A stretch of DNA of 64,000 nt from UBA7488 sp964414185 (GTDB lineage: Bacteria > Pseudomonadota > Alphaproteobacteria > CAAHEQ01 > UBA3637). The DNA is taken from assembly GCA_964414185.1 (NCBI GenBank), contig CAYPVK010000007.1, positions 29,900 to 93,899 of the forward strand, in the 5' to 3' direction. Of this stretch, positions 42,796-50,458 are shown piece by piece (positions within the stretch are counted from its first letter, which is position 1; the number at the start of each line of letters is the position of its first letter). Position numbers and translations under genes: made by a program. The notes beneath the pieces were generated by a model. It was not told the origin of the DNA and searched no databases. It worked only from the letters and a program-made list of their open reading frames with translations.

Positions 42796-43896
42796 ATGCG
42801 CATAATGAACAAAACGATATGGGCGATAACGCCCGAGATGTTGCAGACGATGATGACAATCGCAAGGGAGACGAATAAAAGTCCTGAGGCAATTGCCAAA
42901 GAAATGGGAAAAGAAATGAAAAACACAAACGCCATTTCTTTTCGAGACGGCGTTGCTGTTATCAGGGTATCCGGTCCGCTGTTTCGTTATGCCAATTTAA
43001 TGACACGGATTTGCGGGGCTACTTCTTACGAATTACTGGCACAAGACCTTAATAAAGCAGTGCAAAACCCTAATATTAAAGAAATTTTGCTTGATATTGA
43101 CAGTCTGGGCGGTGAAGTGAACGGCTGTTCTGAAGTTGCCGATATGATTTACAAAGCCCGTGGCACAAAGCCGATTATTGCTTATGCCTCCGGCTCTTGT
43201 TGCTCGGGAGCGTATTGGATTGCCTCAGCCTGTGACAAGATTTTAGCGGCAGATACGGCCATTTTGGGTTCTATTGGCGTGGTTTCTATCTTTGAAAAGA
43301 ACGATGAGGAAAAAACAATAGAAATCGTCTCTTCACAAAGCCCGAACAAACGCCCAAACGTGGAAACCGAAGAAGGTAAAGCCAAAATCCAAGAGCACGT
43401 TGATGCGCTGGCAGAAGTTTTTATCAATAAAGTTGCACTTTACAGAGGCATCACGCCGCAAGAAGTCGTTAAAAACTTTGGTGGTGGCGATGTTTTTGTT
43501 GGGCAAATGGCCGTTCGCATCGGTCTGGCGGACGGTTTGTCCTCGTTTGAGGAAGTGATAGCAGACCTAATAATGGAGAAATCATTCATGAATGAACAAC
43601 AAAACACTTTTTCGGCCGAGGATATTAAAATGGCCGAGCGTGAACGTATGAGCCAAGTCTTTGCTTCCGAGCTTGTGCAAGGTAAAGAGGCAACAGCTCA
43701 AATGTTGCTCGCAAAAACGGATATGTCGGCTTCTGACATTTTGGCAGTTTTAGGGACAATTCCGAGCGTGCAAAAAACAACAGACTTTGAAAAAGCCATG
43801 GCGAGTGTTTCCAATCCGAACATTACGCCTGCGATTGAAGAACAGGAAGAAACACCGGACATGGTGGCGAAACGCATCGCCGCCTCGGTATTTTAA
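42796..43896 (+). CDS. S49 (SppA-like) head maturation protease with C-terminal scaffold
   Basis: 366 residues. Protease fold 45-250, with DIDSLGGEVNG, catalytic Ser137 in CCSGAYWIAS and TAILGSIGVV; cleaves capsid precursors. C-terminal about 100 residues are a helical scaffold. A second start inside the frame at ATG 43588, preceded by GGAGAAA, would produce the scaffold alone (102 residues), as with lambda C/Nu3. No clear ribosome site before 42796 other than GAAAGGA. Directly downstream of the Fic-1 operators, so its transcription could also be affected by them. Confidence 0.9.
   Translation: MRIMNKTIWAITPEMLQTMMTIARETNKSPEAIAKEMGKEMKNTNAISFRDGVAVIRVSGPLFRYANLMTRICGATSYELLAQDLNKAVQNPNIKEILLDIDSLGGEVNGCSEVADMIYKARGTKPIIAYASGSCCSGAYWIASACDKILAADTAILGSIGVVSIFEKNDEEKTIEIVSSQSPNKRPNVETEEGKAKIQEHVDALAEVFINKVALYRGITPQEVVKNFGGGDVFVGQMAVRIGLADGLSSFEEVIADLIMEKSFMNEQQNTFSAEDIKMAERERMSQVFASELVQGKEATAQMLLAKTDMSASDILAVLGTIPSVQKTTDFEKAMASVSNPNITPAIEEQEETPDMVAKRIAASVF
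43588..43896 (+). CDS. Nested scaffold protein (internal start in the protease gene)
   Basis: In-frame ATG 43588 begins MNEQQNTFSAEDIKMAERERM; site GGAGAAA is 9 bases before it. Helical, acidic, with LTRS-free scaffold features. 102 residues. The nested arrangement is that of lambda Nu3 in C. Inference from the internal ribosome site and the family. Confidence 0.5.
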   Translation: MNEQQNTFSAEDIKMAERERMSQVFASELVQGKEATAQMLLAKTDMSASDILAVLGTIPSVQKTTDFEKAMASVSNPNITPAIEEQEETPDMVAKRIAASVF

Positions 43897-43911
43897 AGAA
43901 AGGAGATAACA

Positions 43912-44250
43912 ATGACAGTTCAAGGATTTACAGATCAAGGTTTAACAAAGGCGGATACATTACTGGCGGGTGAGTTCCCGAGAGTATCCCGACTGACAAC
44001 CATTACCGGTGGAACCTATACCCGAGGAACGATATTAAGCAAATCTGACGGGAAATATACACTTTGCTCGGACAATCCTGAGGCGATACTGGCCGAAGAC
44101 ACCGATGCTTCCGATGAAGACAAAGAAACGGTCGTGTATTTAACCGGCGAATTTAACGCATCAGCTTTGAAAGCAGGCGTTGAGGTGGCAACTCTGACCG
44201 ACAAACTCAGAGCCAAAAGCATTTTTGTAAAAACTAACCAAGGAGCATAA
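43912..44250 (+). CDS. Head decoration protein (lambda gpD family)
   Basis: 112 residues. Matches the gpD/head-decoration family (GEFPRVSRLTTITGGTYTRGTILSK ... VYLTGEFNASALK). Trimeric cement on the capsid. AAGGAGA before the ATG. Between protease and capsid as in lambda. Confidence 0.88.
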   Translation: MTVQGFTDQGLTKADTLLAGEFPRVSRLTTITGGTYTRGTILSKSDGKYTLCSDNPEAILAEDTDASDEDKETVVYLTGEFNASALKAGVEVATLTDKLRAKSIFVKTNQGA

Positions 44251-44252
44251 CC

Positions 44253-45281
44253 ATGGATATTTTTTCGACTCATGTGTTGACCAAAGTAGTGGAAAACTTG
44301 CCAACACCGTCTTCTTTCTTATTAGATACATTCTTCCCGAATGTCCAAACCTCTGATAAAGAAGAAATCTTTTTTGATGTAACGGACAGCAAACCCCGCA
44401 TTACACCGTTTGTATCGCCTTTACTGCCGGGGAAAGTGGTCGATAATGGCGGATATCAAACAAAATCGTTCAAACCTGCCTATGTAAAAGACAAACGCCG
44501 TTTTGATGCGAACATTCCGTATAAACGGGTTGCCGGTGAGACTATCGGTGGCTCTTTGTCTCCGGCTCAACGATATGAACGAGCTTTGGCGACCACGCTT
44601 CAAGACCAGTTGGACAATCTAACCCGCCGAGAGGAAGTCATGGCGGCGGAAATCCTGCGTACCGGACAGGTTGTGGTTTCCGGGGACGGCTATCCCGCCA
44701 ACACGGTGTTATTCGGGCGTGATGGGGCGTTAACTAAAGCGTTGGTCGGTTCTAATACTTGGGCAAGCAGCGGTTCAAAGCCCTTGGATAATTTGGAGGA
44801 CTGGGCGGCGGATATTCAAAATAAATCCGGCACGGTGGCTAAAACGGTGGTTATGGATCCGGAAGCTTGGAAAATCTTTCGGGCAAACGCCTCGGTTGAA
44901 AAGTTTCTTGATTATCGCAGAGGCACAAACAATACCTTAAATGCTGACCCGATTGTGCGAGGTAAAGACACCAAAGCCCGCTATGTCGGCTCTATCGGTG
45001 ACTTTGATTTATGGGTTTATAATGACAGCTATATCAATGACCAAGGTATTACAACAAACCTTTTGCCTGCTAAAACGGTCATCCTGGGTGCCAAAGACGG
45101 TTTGGACGGCACCCGTTGTTACGGGGCAATCCATGACGAAAAAGCTAACTGGACGGCAACCCGTTACTTTACGAAATCTTGGGTAGAGGAAGATCCGTCC
45201 GTACGGTGGTTACTTTTGCAATCTGCTCCGCTGGTTGTGCCGTATCGCCCGAACGCTTGTTTGTGCGCAACCATTGGTTAG
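44253..45281 (+). CDS. Major capsid protein (lambda gpE family)
   Basis: 342 residues, gpE family, HK97 fold. Typical: FFDVTDSKPRITPFVSP, KPAYVKDKRRFD, LTRREEVMAAEILRTGQV, VIRGKDTKARYVGSIGDFDLWVYND. Starts 2 bases after the decoration gene. Confidence 0.95.
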   Translation: MDIFSTHVLTKVVENLPTPSSFLLDTFFPNVQTSDKEEIFFDVTDSKPRITPFVSPLLPGKVVDNGGYQTKSFKPAYVKDKRRFDANIPYKRVAGETIGGSLSPAQRYERALATTLQDQLDNLTRREEVMAAEILRTGQVVVSGDGYPANTVLFGRDGALTKALVGSNTWASSGSKPLDNLEDWAADIQNKSGTVAKTVVMDPEAWKIFRANASVEKFLDYRRGTNNTLNADPIVRGKDTKARYVGSIGDFDLWVYNDSYINDQGITTNLLPAKTVILGAKDGLDGTRCYGAIHDEKANWTATRYFTKSWVEEDPSVRWLLLQSAPLVVPYRPNACLCATIG

Positions 45282-45290
45282 GAGGTCGTC

Positions 45291-45533
45291 ATGGCGATAA
45301 AAATCAAGGCTTTGATAACACTGGTTGTTGGTAAAGCTCAAGAAATTAAACCCGGTCAAGAATGCGAAGTCAGTGATGATGAGGCAAAACGCCTCATCTC
45401 ACTTGGGTTTGCAAAGGCCATTAACGAAAAAACGCCGGGAAAACGCAAGGAAACAAACAATGACGAATCCAATCAAAAAAGCGGTGAACAGTCTGTTTTG
45501 CAAACTGGGACAGACGGCGATCTACAAAAATAA
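45291..45533 (+). CDS. Small head-associated protein
   Basis: 80 residues from ATG 45291 (TTAGGAGG upstream). SH3-like N-half with KIKALITLVVGKAQEIKPGQECEVSDDEAKRLISLG, as in small phage proteins that follow the capsid gene; polar C-half. Overlaps the next gene by 74 bases in another frame, which is unusually long. Confidence 0.65.
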   Translation: MAIKIKALITLVVGKAQEIKPGQECEVSDDEAKRLISLGFAKAINEKTPGKRKETNNDESNQKSGEQSVLQTGTDGDLQK

Positions 45534-45753
45534 AGAGGTGCGGATATTGCTTACAGAGCCGGATGAGGTTATCGGAATCGGGTTTGCCAACACTCATTCC
45601 GGTACGAATCAGCTGAAAATCAGGACATCCGAAGCCCCGAAACTCAAAGTCGGTGACAAGTTTATCATCGGTGAAGAAACTTTTGCGGTTTATACTGAAC
45701 CGAAAAAAGATATGCATAAACTGATTTGGAGCTGTGATTTGACATGCGATTAA
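45460..45753 (+). CDS. Probable head-tail joining protein
   Basis: 97 residues from ATG 45460 (AAGGAAA upstream). Beta-rich C-terminal part (KLKVGDKFIIGEETFAVYTEPKKDMHKLIWSCDL) of the head-tail connector type (lambda FII/ HK97 gp7-like). Position fits. The long overlap with the upstream gene makes the start less certain. Confidence 0.65.
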   Translation: MTNPIKKAVNSLFCKLGQTAIYKNKEVRILLTEPDEVIGIGFANTHSGTNQLKIRTSEAPKLKVGDKFIIGEETFAVYTEPKKDMHKLIWSCDLTCD

Positions 45754-46334
45754 AAGCTGCATTACACGGAAACTTGGCGGAAATCTTGGAAAAACACTAT
45801 GAGGACGGGGCAAAAGCCGTCACTTTGGGAATCCGCTCGGCAACCGACGGGCTGAAACAGGCGATGCGTTCGCAGGTTCAGTCTTCCGGTTTAAGCAGTC
45901 GGCTGGCTAATACGTGGCGAGGTGACACGTTTCCAAAAGCTAAAACCAGTATCAATGCGGCCGGTGTGGTTTATACCAAGGCGCCCAAGATTATGGAAGG
46001 CTTTGAGTTTGAAACCATTATCCGTGGTAAAAACGGTTTTTGGCTGGCAATTCCGACCGAGGCAATTAGAAAGAAAGTGTATGGAAAACGCATGACACCG
46101 GCTCTATATGAGCAATCCAAAGGCGTTCGGTTACGGTTTATTTACCGTCCGCATGGGGTTTCGCTCCTCGTTCACGAACAAACGAAAAAGACAATTATCG
46201 CTTTTTTGTTGGTGCCACAGGTTAAAATGCCGAAACTCATTAATTTTGAAAGTGAAAGTAAAAAGTGGCAGGACAAAGTGCCGAGTTTAATTTTGGAGAA
46301 TTGGAATGAGCAAACGAGAACAAGTATTAAATGA
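45744..46334 (+). CDS. DUF6441 family tail/connector protein
   Basis: 196 residues. Family pattern: RSATDGLKQAMRSQVQSSGLSSRLANTWRGDTFP, IMEGFEFETIIRGKNGFWLAIPTEAI, RLRFIYRPHGVSLLVHE. Found between head and tail genes in alphaproteobacterial phages; likely a tail-completion (HK97 gp10-like) component. Confidence 0.75.
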   Translation: MRLKAALHGNLAEILEKHYEDGAKAVTLGIRSATDGLKQAMRSQVQSSGLSSRLANTWRGDTFPKAKTSINAAGVVYTKAPKIMEGFEFETIIRGKNGFWLAIPTEAIRKKVYGKRMTPALYEQSKGVRLRFIYRPHGVSLLVHEQTKKTIIAFLLVPQVKMPKLINFESESKKWQDKVPSLILENWNEQTRTSIK

Positions 46335-46734
46335 TTTGTTTGACCGCTTATCCGAACTGATACAGGTATCTGTCAAACGCAATGAAGTATTACCGCAAAA
46401 AATTCCTAAAAGCGGTTTATTGATTTTACGAGACGGAACTGTGGGGGAACCGACTGTTTTGCTATCCTCACCTCACTATATTTATCAACACAAGGCCGAG
46501 ATTGAAGTGTTGGTTCAGTTGGCCAAACCGGCGGACAGAGACGCTTTGTTGGATAAAATACTGATGGATGTCGGCAAATTATTAAAGGTCGACCCGACCT
46601 TGTCCGGCACCATTGATTATATGCACGCCGGTTCGCCCGAGTTTGTGGAAGAACTTGTTGAAGGCGGTATGACAATTAAAGGAGCTATCGTCCCGATTAT
46701 TTTAGAATACAGCTCAAATTCAAATTTAATTTAA
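46306..46734 (+). CDS. Tail terminator-like protein
   Basis: 142 residues from ATG 46306. Helix REQVLNDLFDRLSELIQVS, then GLLILRDGTVGEPTVLLSSPHYIYQHKAEIEVLVQ and ILEYSSNS. The fold and place fit a lambda gpU-like terminator that caps the tail tube. Relatives in other alphaproteobacterial phages are often mislabelled acyl-CoA transferase. Overlaps the previous gene by 29 bases. Confidence 0.65.
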   Translation: MSKREQVLNDLFDRLSELIQVSVKRNEVLPQKIPKSGLLILRDGTVGEPTVLLSSPHYIYQHKAEIEVLVQLAKPADRDALLDKILMDVGKLLKVDPTLSGTIDYMHAGSPEFVEELVEGGMTIKGAIVPIILEYSSNSNLI

Positions 46735-46748
46735 CAAAGGAGACAATA

Positions 46749-47690
46749 ATGTCACGAGCATATGGCTGGAACGCCAAATTATTAATTGCTGAAGAAAGCA
46801 CCTACGGTACGCTTTCCGAGAAAACCTATACCCAAGTGCCGTTTGCCTCAAGCACGATTGACAGCGAACAAGGTTTGATTGCTTCCAATGTGCTGGGGCT
46901 TGGCCGCGACCCGACCACGCCGTTTCAAGATGTGATTAATGTCGGCGGCGAGTTGGCGGTACCGGTGGATTTAAGAAACATCGGTATTTGGCTGAAGGCT
47001 ATCTTCGGTGCGCCAACAACCACCGAAGAAAATGAGGTATATACCCACATCTTTGAAAGCGGGAAAGTCTCTTTGCCGAGTTACACCCTGGAGATTGGTT
47101 TACCGGAAGTGCCGGAGTTTATCCGTTTTTTAGGTGTCAAGGCGGATAGTATCGCTTTTAACTTTGCCCGTTCCGGCGAGGCTCAGGCGACTATCTCCCT
47201 CTTGGCACAAGGCGAAACGGCCGCTACGACAACGGTAGCGGCCAGTCCGGAAATCAAGAACTACACCCGCTTTTCACAATTCCAAGGATTTATTAAATCG
47301 GACGGACAAGCGTTGGCCAATGTAACGGCGGCCAGCCTTACATACGCTAATAACCTTGAAAAGATTGAAACTATCCGAAACGATGGCAAGGTTGAAGCCA
47401 TTGACTTGGGCGTTGCCAGTTTATCCGGCAACATTGCCGTGCGGTATGGCGATAATATCCTTATGGATAAAGCTCGTGCAGGAACTCCGGTGGATTTGGA
47501 GTTGGGCTATCAGGTATCGGCCACGCAAAAGCTTGTGATTACCTGTCATGAGGTTTATCTGCCCAAGCCGAAGCGTTCGGTGAATGGTCCCGGCGGTGTG
47601 GAATGTTCTTATGACTTCCAGGGAGCCAAGGAACCGACCTTGGGCAAAATGATTACCGTTCAACTTATTAATGATGTGGAGGAGTATTGA
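46749..47690 (+). CDS. Phage tail tube protein
   Basis: 313 residues. Tube_2-type start YGWNAKLLIAEESTYGTLSEKTYTQVPF, then GGELAVPVDLRNIGIWLKAIFG and later LTYANNLEKIETIRNDGKVEAIDLGVASLSGNIAV. Forms the siphovirus tail tube. AAAGGAG upstream. Confidence 0.88.
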   Translation: MSRAYGWNAKLLIAEESTYGTLSEKTYTQVPFASSTIDSEQGLIASNVLGLGRDPTTPFQDVINVGGELAVPVDLRNIGIWLKAIFGAPTTTEENEVYTHIFESGKVSLPSYTLEIGLPEVPEFIRFLGVKADSIAFNFARSGEAQATISLLAQGETAATTTVAASPEIKNYTRFSQFQGFIKSDGQALANVTAASLTYANNLEKIETIRNDGKVEAIDLGVASLSGNIAVRYGDNILMDKARAGTPVDLELGYQVSATQKLVITCHEVYLPKPKRSVNGPGGVECSYDFQGAKEPTLGKMITVQLINDVEEY

Positions 47691-47691
47691 T

Positions 47692-48228
47692 ATGCTTAAA
47701 CTTAAAATACAAAAAAAACCGTATTGGTTAGAACTCGGCTCAGGCGTGAGAGTAAAGGTGAGACCTTGCAATTCCGCCGTATTTTATGAGGCAAAAGCCT
47801 TTATGAACAATAAAGTGGCCGATATGGCGAAAAAAATTAAAGAAGCACAGGACAACGGGATAAAAGATGTTTCTCTTCCGGATTTGAGCAGCCAGACAAA
47901 GCGGGAAGCCTATGCGGATCAGCAGTTAATCTTGGGGTTGGCTTTGGCGGGTATCTTGGAATGGGACGGTGTTTTAGAGGCCGAAAGCGATGAAAAGGCA
48001 CCGCTTACGCCTGAAAAACTTGAGGAGCTGTTTACGAACTTTTGGTTGATTGCCGAAAATTTCCGTCAACAATACTGTGGCATTCAGGAAATCGAGGAAG
48101 CCGAAAAAAACGCCTCTACGCCCGAGCCAAGTGGTACTTTGGCGGCGGGCGAAGCTACTGTAAAGGATGCGGACAGCAAGAAATCCTCTGTCCTCTCCAC
48201 AAGTGCCGATACATTGAGACAACCCTAA
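47692..48228 (+). CDS. Tail assembly chaperone, zero-frame product
   Basis: 178 residues from ATG 47692 (GGAGG upstream). Begins LKIQKKPYWLELGSGVRVKVRPC and continues helical (DNGIKDVSLPDLSSQTKREAYADQQLILGLALAGILEW). Equivalent to lambda G. A slippery heptamer at 48105-48111 in the reading frame leads to a longer -1 product. Guides tail tube assembly on the tape measure. Confidence 0.85.
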   Translation: MLKLKIQKKPYWLELGSGVRVKVRPCNSAVFYEAKAFMNNKVADMAKKIKEAQDNGIKDVSLPDLSSQTKREAYADQQLILGLALAGILEWDGVLEAESDEKAPLTPEKLEELFTNFWLIAENFRQQYCGIQEIEEAEKNASTPEPSGTLAAGEATVKDADSKKSSVLSTSADTLRQP

Positions 48229-48398
48229 AAACCGTTGAAGGGTATCAGGCTTGGGAAGTTTTACTTAAACTTTCCGAGCCGAATCTTAGCGAGGCGTTGA
48301 AAATAGCGGAACATCTAGGCTTTGATATGGCAATAATGACGGAACTATTACCAATGGCCATACAGGGAATGAAGGAGGGAATAAATGAAAAAACATAA
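47692..48398 (+). CDS. Tail assembly chaperone, -1 frameshift product (GT-like)
   Basis: Zero frame to AAC at 48109-48111, then -1: GA-A-AAA-AAC gives A AAA AAC, the canonical slippery sequence. The -1 frame continues 95 residues to TAA at 48396-48398: RLYARAKWYFGGGRSYCKGCG, CPLHKCRY, then EGYQAWEVLLKLSEPNLSEALKIAEHLG. CxxC and CPLHKC could bind zinc. Total about 235 residues. Tail chaperones of this class use such shifts. Confidence 0.78.
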
Positions 48399-48479
48399 AA
48401 ATCAATATTCAAAAAAAATAGCTTTATTTTTATTTAAAAATGTCTATAAAAAAGCGACATATTTAAATAATTTTACAAT

Positions 48480-48603
48480 TTAAACTTTCAGAACCTGACA
48501 TTGGGATTGCGCTGGCGGTAGCTGAGAATTTGAGATCTAAAAGTGCAGTGATGACTGAACTGTTATCTGTAGGAATCTAGGGAATCAGGGCTTGAATAAA
48601 TGA
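48480..48603 (+). pseudogene. Degenerate second copy of the chaperone 3' end
   Basis: Translation FKLSEPDIGIALAVAEN, RSKSAVMTELLSVGI-stop-GIRA matches LKLSEPNLSEALKIAEH ... MAIMTELLPMAIQGMKE of the gene just upstream, with two stops. A duplicated and decayed copy between the chaperone and hipB. It probably marks insertion of the hipBA cassette by recombination at this homologous segment. Confidence 0.7.
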
Positions 48604-48666
48604 TATGCCCAAAAGTGACAGAAGTAAAATTTGAATGTCGCTGCTTTGTTTTGTATACAGAAAAAT

Positions 48667-48711
48667 TGCTTTATAAAGCATTTTATGTGGATTAACTTGC
48701 TTTATAAAGCA
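48667..48711. promoter_or_regulatory. Two palindromic hipBA operators
   Basis: TGCTTTATAAAGCA, a perfect 14-base palindrome, at 48667-48680 and 48698-48711, 31 bases start to start (about three turns), 78-122 bases before hipB. Expected site for the HipB-like protein. Confidence 0.8.
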
Positions 48712-48788
48712 TTTTTACAAAAAAATAACTTGATTTCTTTTGCAAATTTTATTAACCTATTTATGTAAATTTTAAGTAAGGAGTAAAA

Positions 48789-49130
48789 ATGGTCAAAAGA
48801 AATGTTCTGCAAAAATCAACACCTAGTGCTGTAGAGAAAACAATAAAAAGCCTGGGCGAAAATTTAAGAACGGCTCGTTTACGCCGCAAACTGACAATAA
48901 AAGAAGTTGCGGATAAAATTGGTGTCGGTATTCGTGTAATAAGTGATGCTGAGCATGGTAAACCAGCAACTTCCATTAAAGTTTATATGGCTCTTTTATG
49001 GGTTTATGATTTGCTTGAACCGGTAGCAGATTTAGCAAACCCGCTAAAAGATGAAATTGGCTTGCGGTTAGCCAGTTTAAAAGATCCTAAGCGCAGTCGG
49101 AATAAGGAGACAATAGACAATGATTTCTAA
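48789..49130 (+). CDS. hipB: HipB-like Xre antitoxin
   Basis: 113 residues from ATG 48789 (TAAGGAG upstream). HTH of the Xre class at about 20-75: LGENLRTARLRRKLTIKEVADKIGVGIRVISDAEHGKPATSIKVYMALLWVY. Binds HipA and the operator upstream. Overlaps hipA by 11 bases, giving coupled translation. Inserted in the late operon between the chaperone and tape measure genes. Confidence 0.85.
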   Translation: MVKRNVLQKSTPSAVEKTIKSLGENLRTARLRRKLTIKEVADKIGVGIRVISDAEHGKPATSIKVYMALLWVYDLLEPVADLANPLKDEIGLRLASLKDPKRSRNKETIDNDF

Positions 49131-50391
49131 AAAGCAAGAATGTTTTGTGTATATGACACTGCCCGGTCAAACTGACCAAATAACAGCGGGTAAGTATGTT
49201 TTAGAAAAGACAGAACAAGGAATTGATGTCGGACATTTTGTTTATGGTAGGTCTTATTTAAGTCATGCTGATGCGGTAGAGATTGATCCTATAGAATTAA
49301 AACTGGAAAATAAAGTATTTAATACTGTTACCATGAAGGGGGTATTTGGGGCGTTACGCGATGCTTCTCCTGACTATTGGGGGCGTAGAATCATTGAGCG
49401 TAATTTAAAAGTTGCTCAAGCTGATGAAATGACTTATTTGATTCAGTCTGCAGATGATCGTATAGGAGCTTTAGGGTTTGGATTTAATCAGACGCCACCT
49501 GCTCCCAATAGGGTATTCAATCAAAAAATACAGCTTGATAGATTGCAAAAAGAAGCAGAATTATTGATAAATGAGGAAGTAGAACCTGAAAACCCCATTA
49601 CGGCACAAGTACAAGAACTTTTGCTGATCGGAACATCTATGGGCGGTGCTCGTCCGAAGGCAGTTATTGAAGATGATAATAAGCTGTGGGTGGCGAAATT
49701 CAACCGCATGGATGATAAGTGGAACAATGCATTAGTTGAATATGCTATGTTAAAATTGGCAGAAAAATGCGGAATAGAAACGGCTCTAAGCAAAGTTGTT
49801 TCTGTTGCGGGAAAAGATGTTTTACTTGTAAAGCGGTTTGATAGAGAAAAAGTTTCAGATGGATATCTGAGATATCGGATGATAAGTTCGTTAACAGTTT
49901 TGCAAGCCGGTGATGATTACACTCAGCGGGAAAAGTGGTCTTATATTCAATTAGCAGAAGAATTAAGGCGTATATCAAAACAAGCAAAACGTGATGCGGA
50001 ACAGTTATTCAGACGGATGGTATTTAATGCTCTTATTTCTAATACCGATGATCGTCCGCGTAATCATGCTTTTATTGCGCAGGATAAAAATTGGCAACTC
50101 TCGCCTGCGTATGACTTAACACCAAATCCGTTAGTGAGCATAGAGCAACGCGATTTAGCAATGATTTGCGGCCGTATGGGACGTTTTGCTAATAAAGATA
50201 ATTTATTGTCAGAGGCCGGTAAGTTTTTACTGAATCAAGATCAGGCAAAGGAAATTATTGATGAGATGTATAAAATTGTAAAAAACGAATGGTATGCCAC
50301 TGCGAGACACGCAGGAGTGACAGAAGCAGATTGCGAAAGAATTAAATCTTCTTTTGTTTATGATGGATTTAATTACAATCAAAAACCTTAA
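49120..50391 (+). CDS. hipA: HipA-like serine/threonine kinase toxin
   Basis: 423 residues. N-terminal domain with FVYGRSYLSHADAVEIDP; kinase core with phosphate-binding GTSMGGARPK 171-180, Lys193 in WVAKF, catalytic NTDDRPRNHAF at 308-318 and metal-binding D332 in SPAYDLTP. E. coli HipA inactivates glutamyl-tRNA synthetase by phosphorylation; the target here is unknown. The canonical NxDDH is NTDDR. A terminator follows. Confidence 0.92.
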   Translation: MISKKQECFVYMTLPGQTDQITAGKYVLEKTEQGIDVGHFVYGRSYLSHADAVEIDPIELKLENKVFNTVTMKGVFGALRDASPDYWGRRIIERNLKVAQADEMTYLIQSADDRIGALGFGFNQTPPAPNRVFNQKIQLDRLQKEAELLINEEVEPENPITAQVQELLLIGTSMGGARPKAVIEDDNKLWVAKFNRMDDKWNNALVEYAMLKLAEKCGIETALSKVVSVAGKDVLLVKRFDREKVSDGYLRYRMISSLTVLQAGDDYTQREKWSYIQLAEELRRISKQAKRDAEQLFRRMVFNALISNTDDRPRNHAFIAQDKNWQLSPAYDLTPNPLVSIEQRDLAMICGRMGRFANKDNLLSEAGKFLLNQDQAKEIIDEMYKIVKNEWYATARHAGVTEADCERIKSSFVYDGFNYNQKP

Positions 50392-50417
50392 AAAACAAAC
50401 TTTCAGACAGATACCCG

Positions 50418-50444
50418 CCTCAGCCTGCAAAGCTGAGGTTTTTT
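50418..50444 (+). terminator. Terminator of hipBA
   Basis: CCTCAGC, 7-base loop, GCTGAGG, six T, only 15 bases before the tape measure ATG. Confidence 0.88.
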
Positions 50445-50458
50445 ATGGAAAAAACTAA

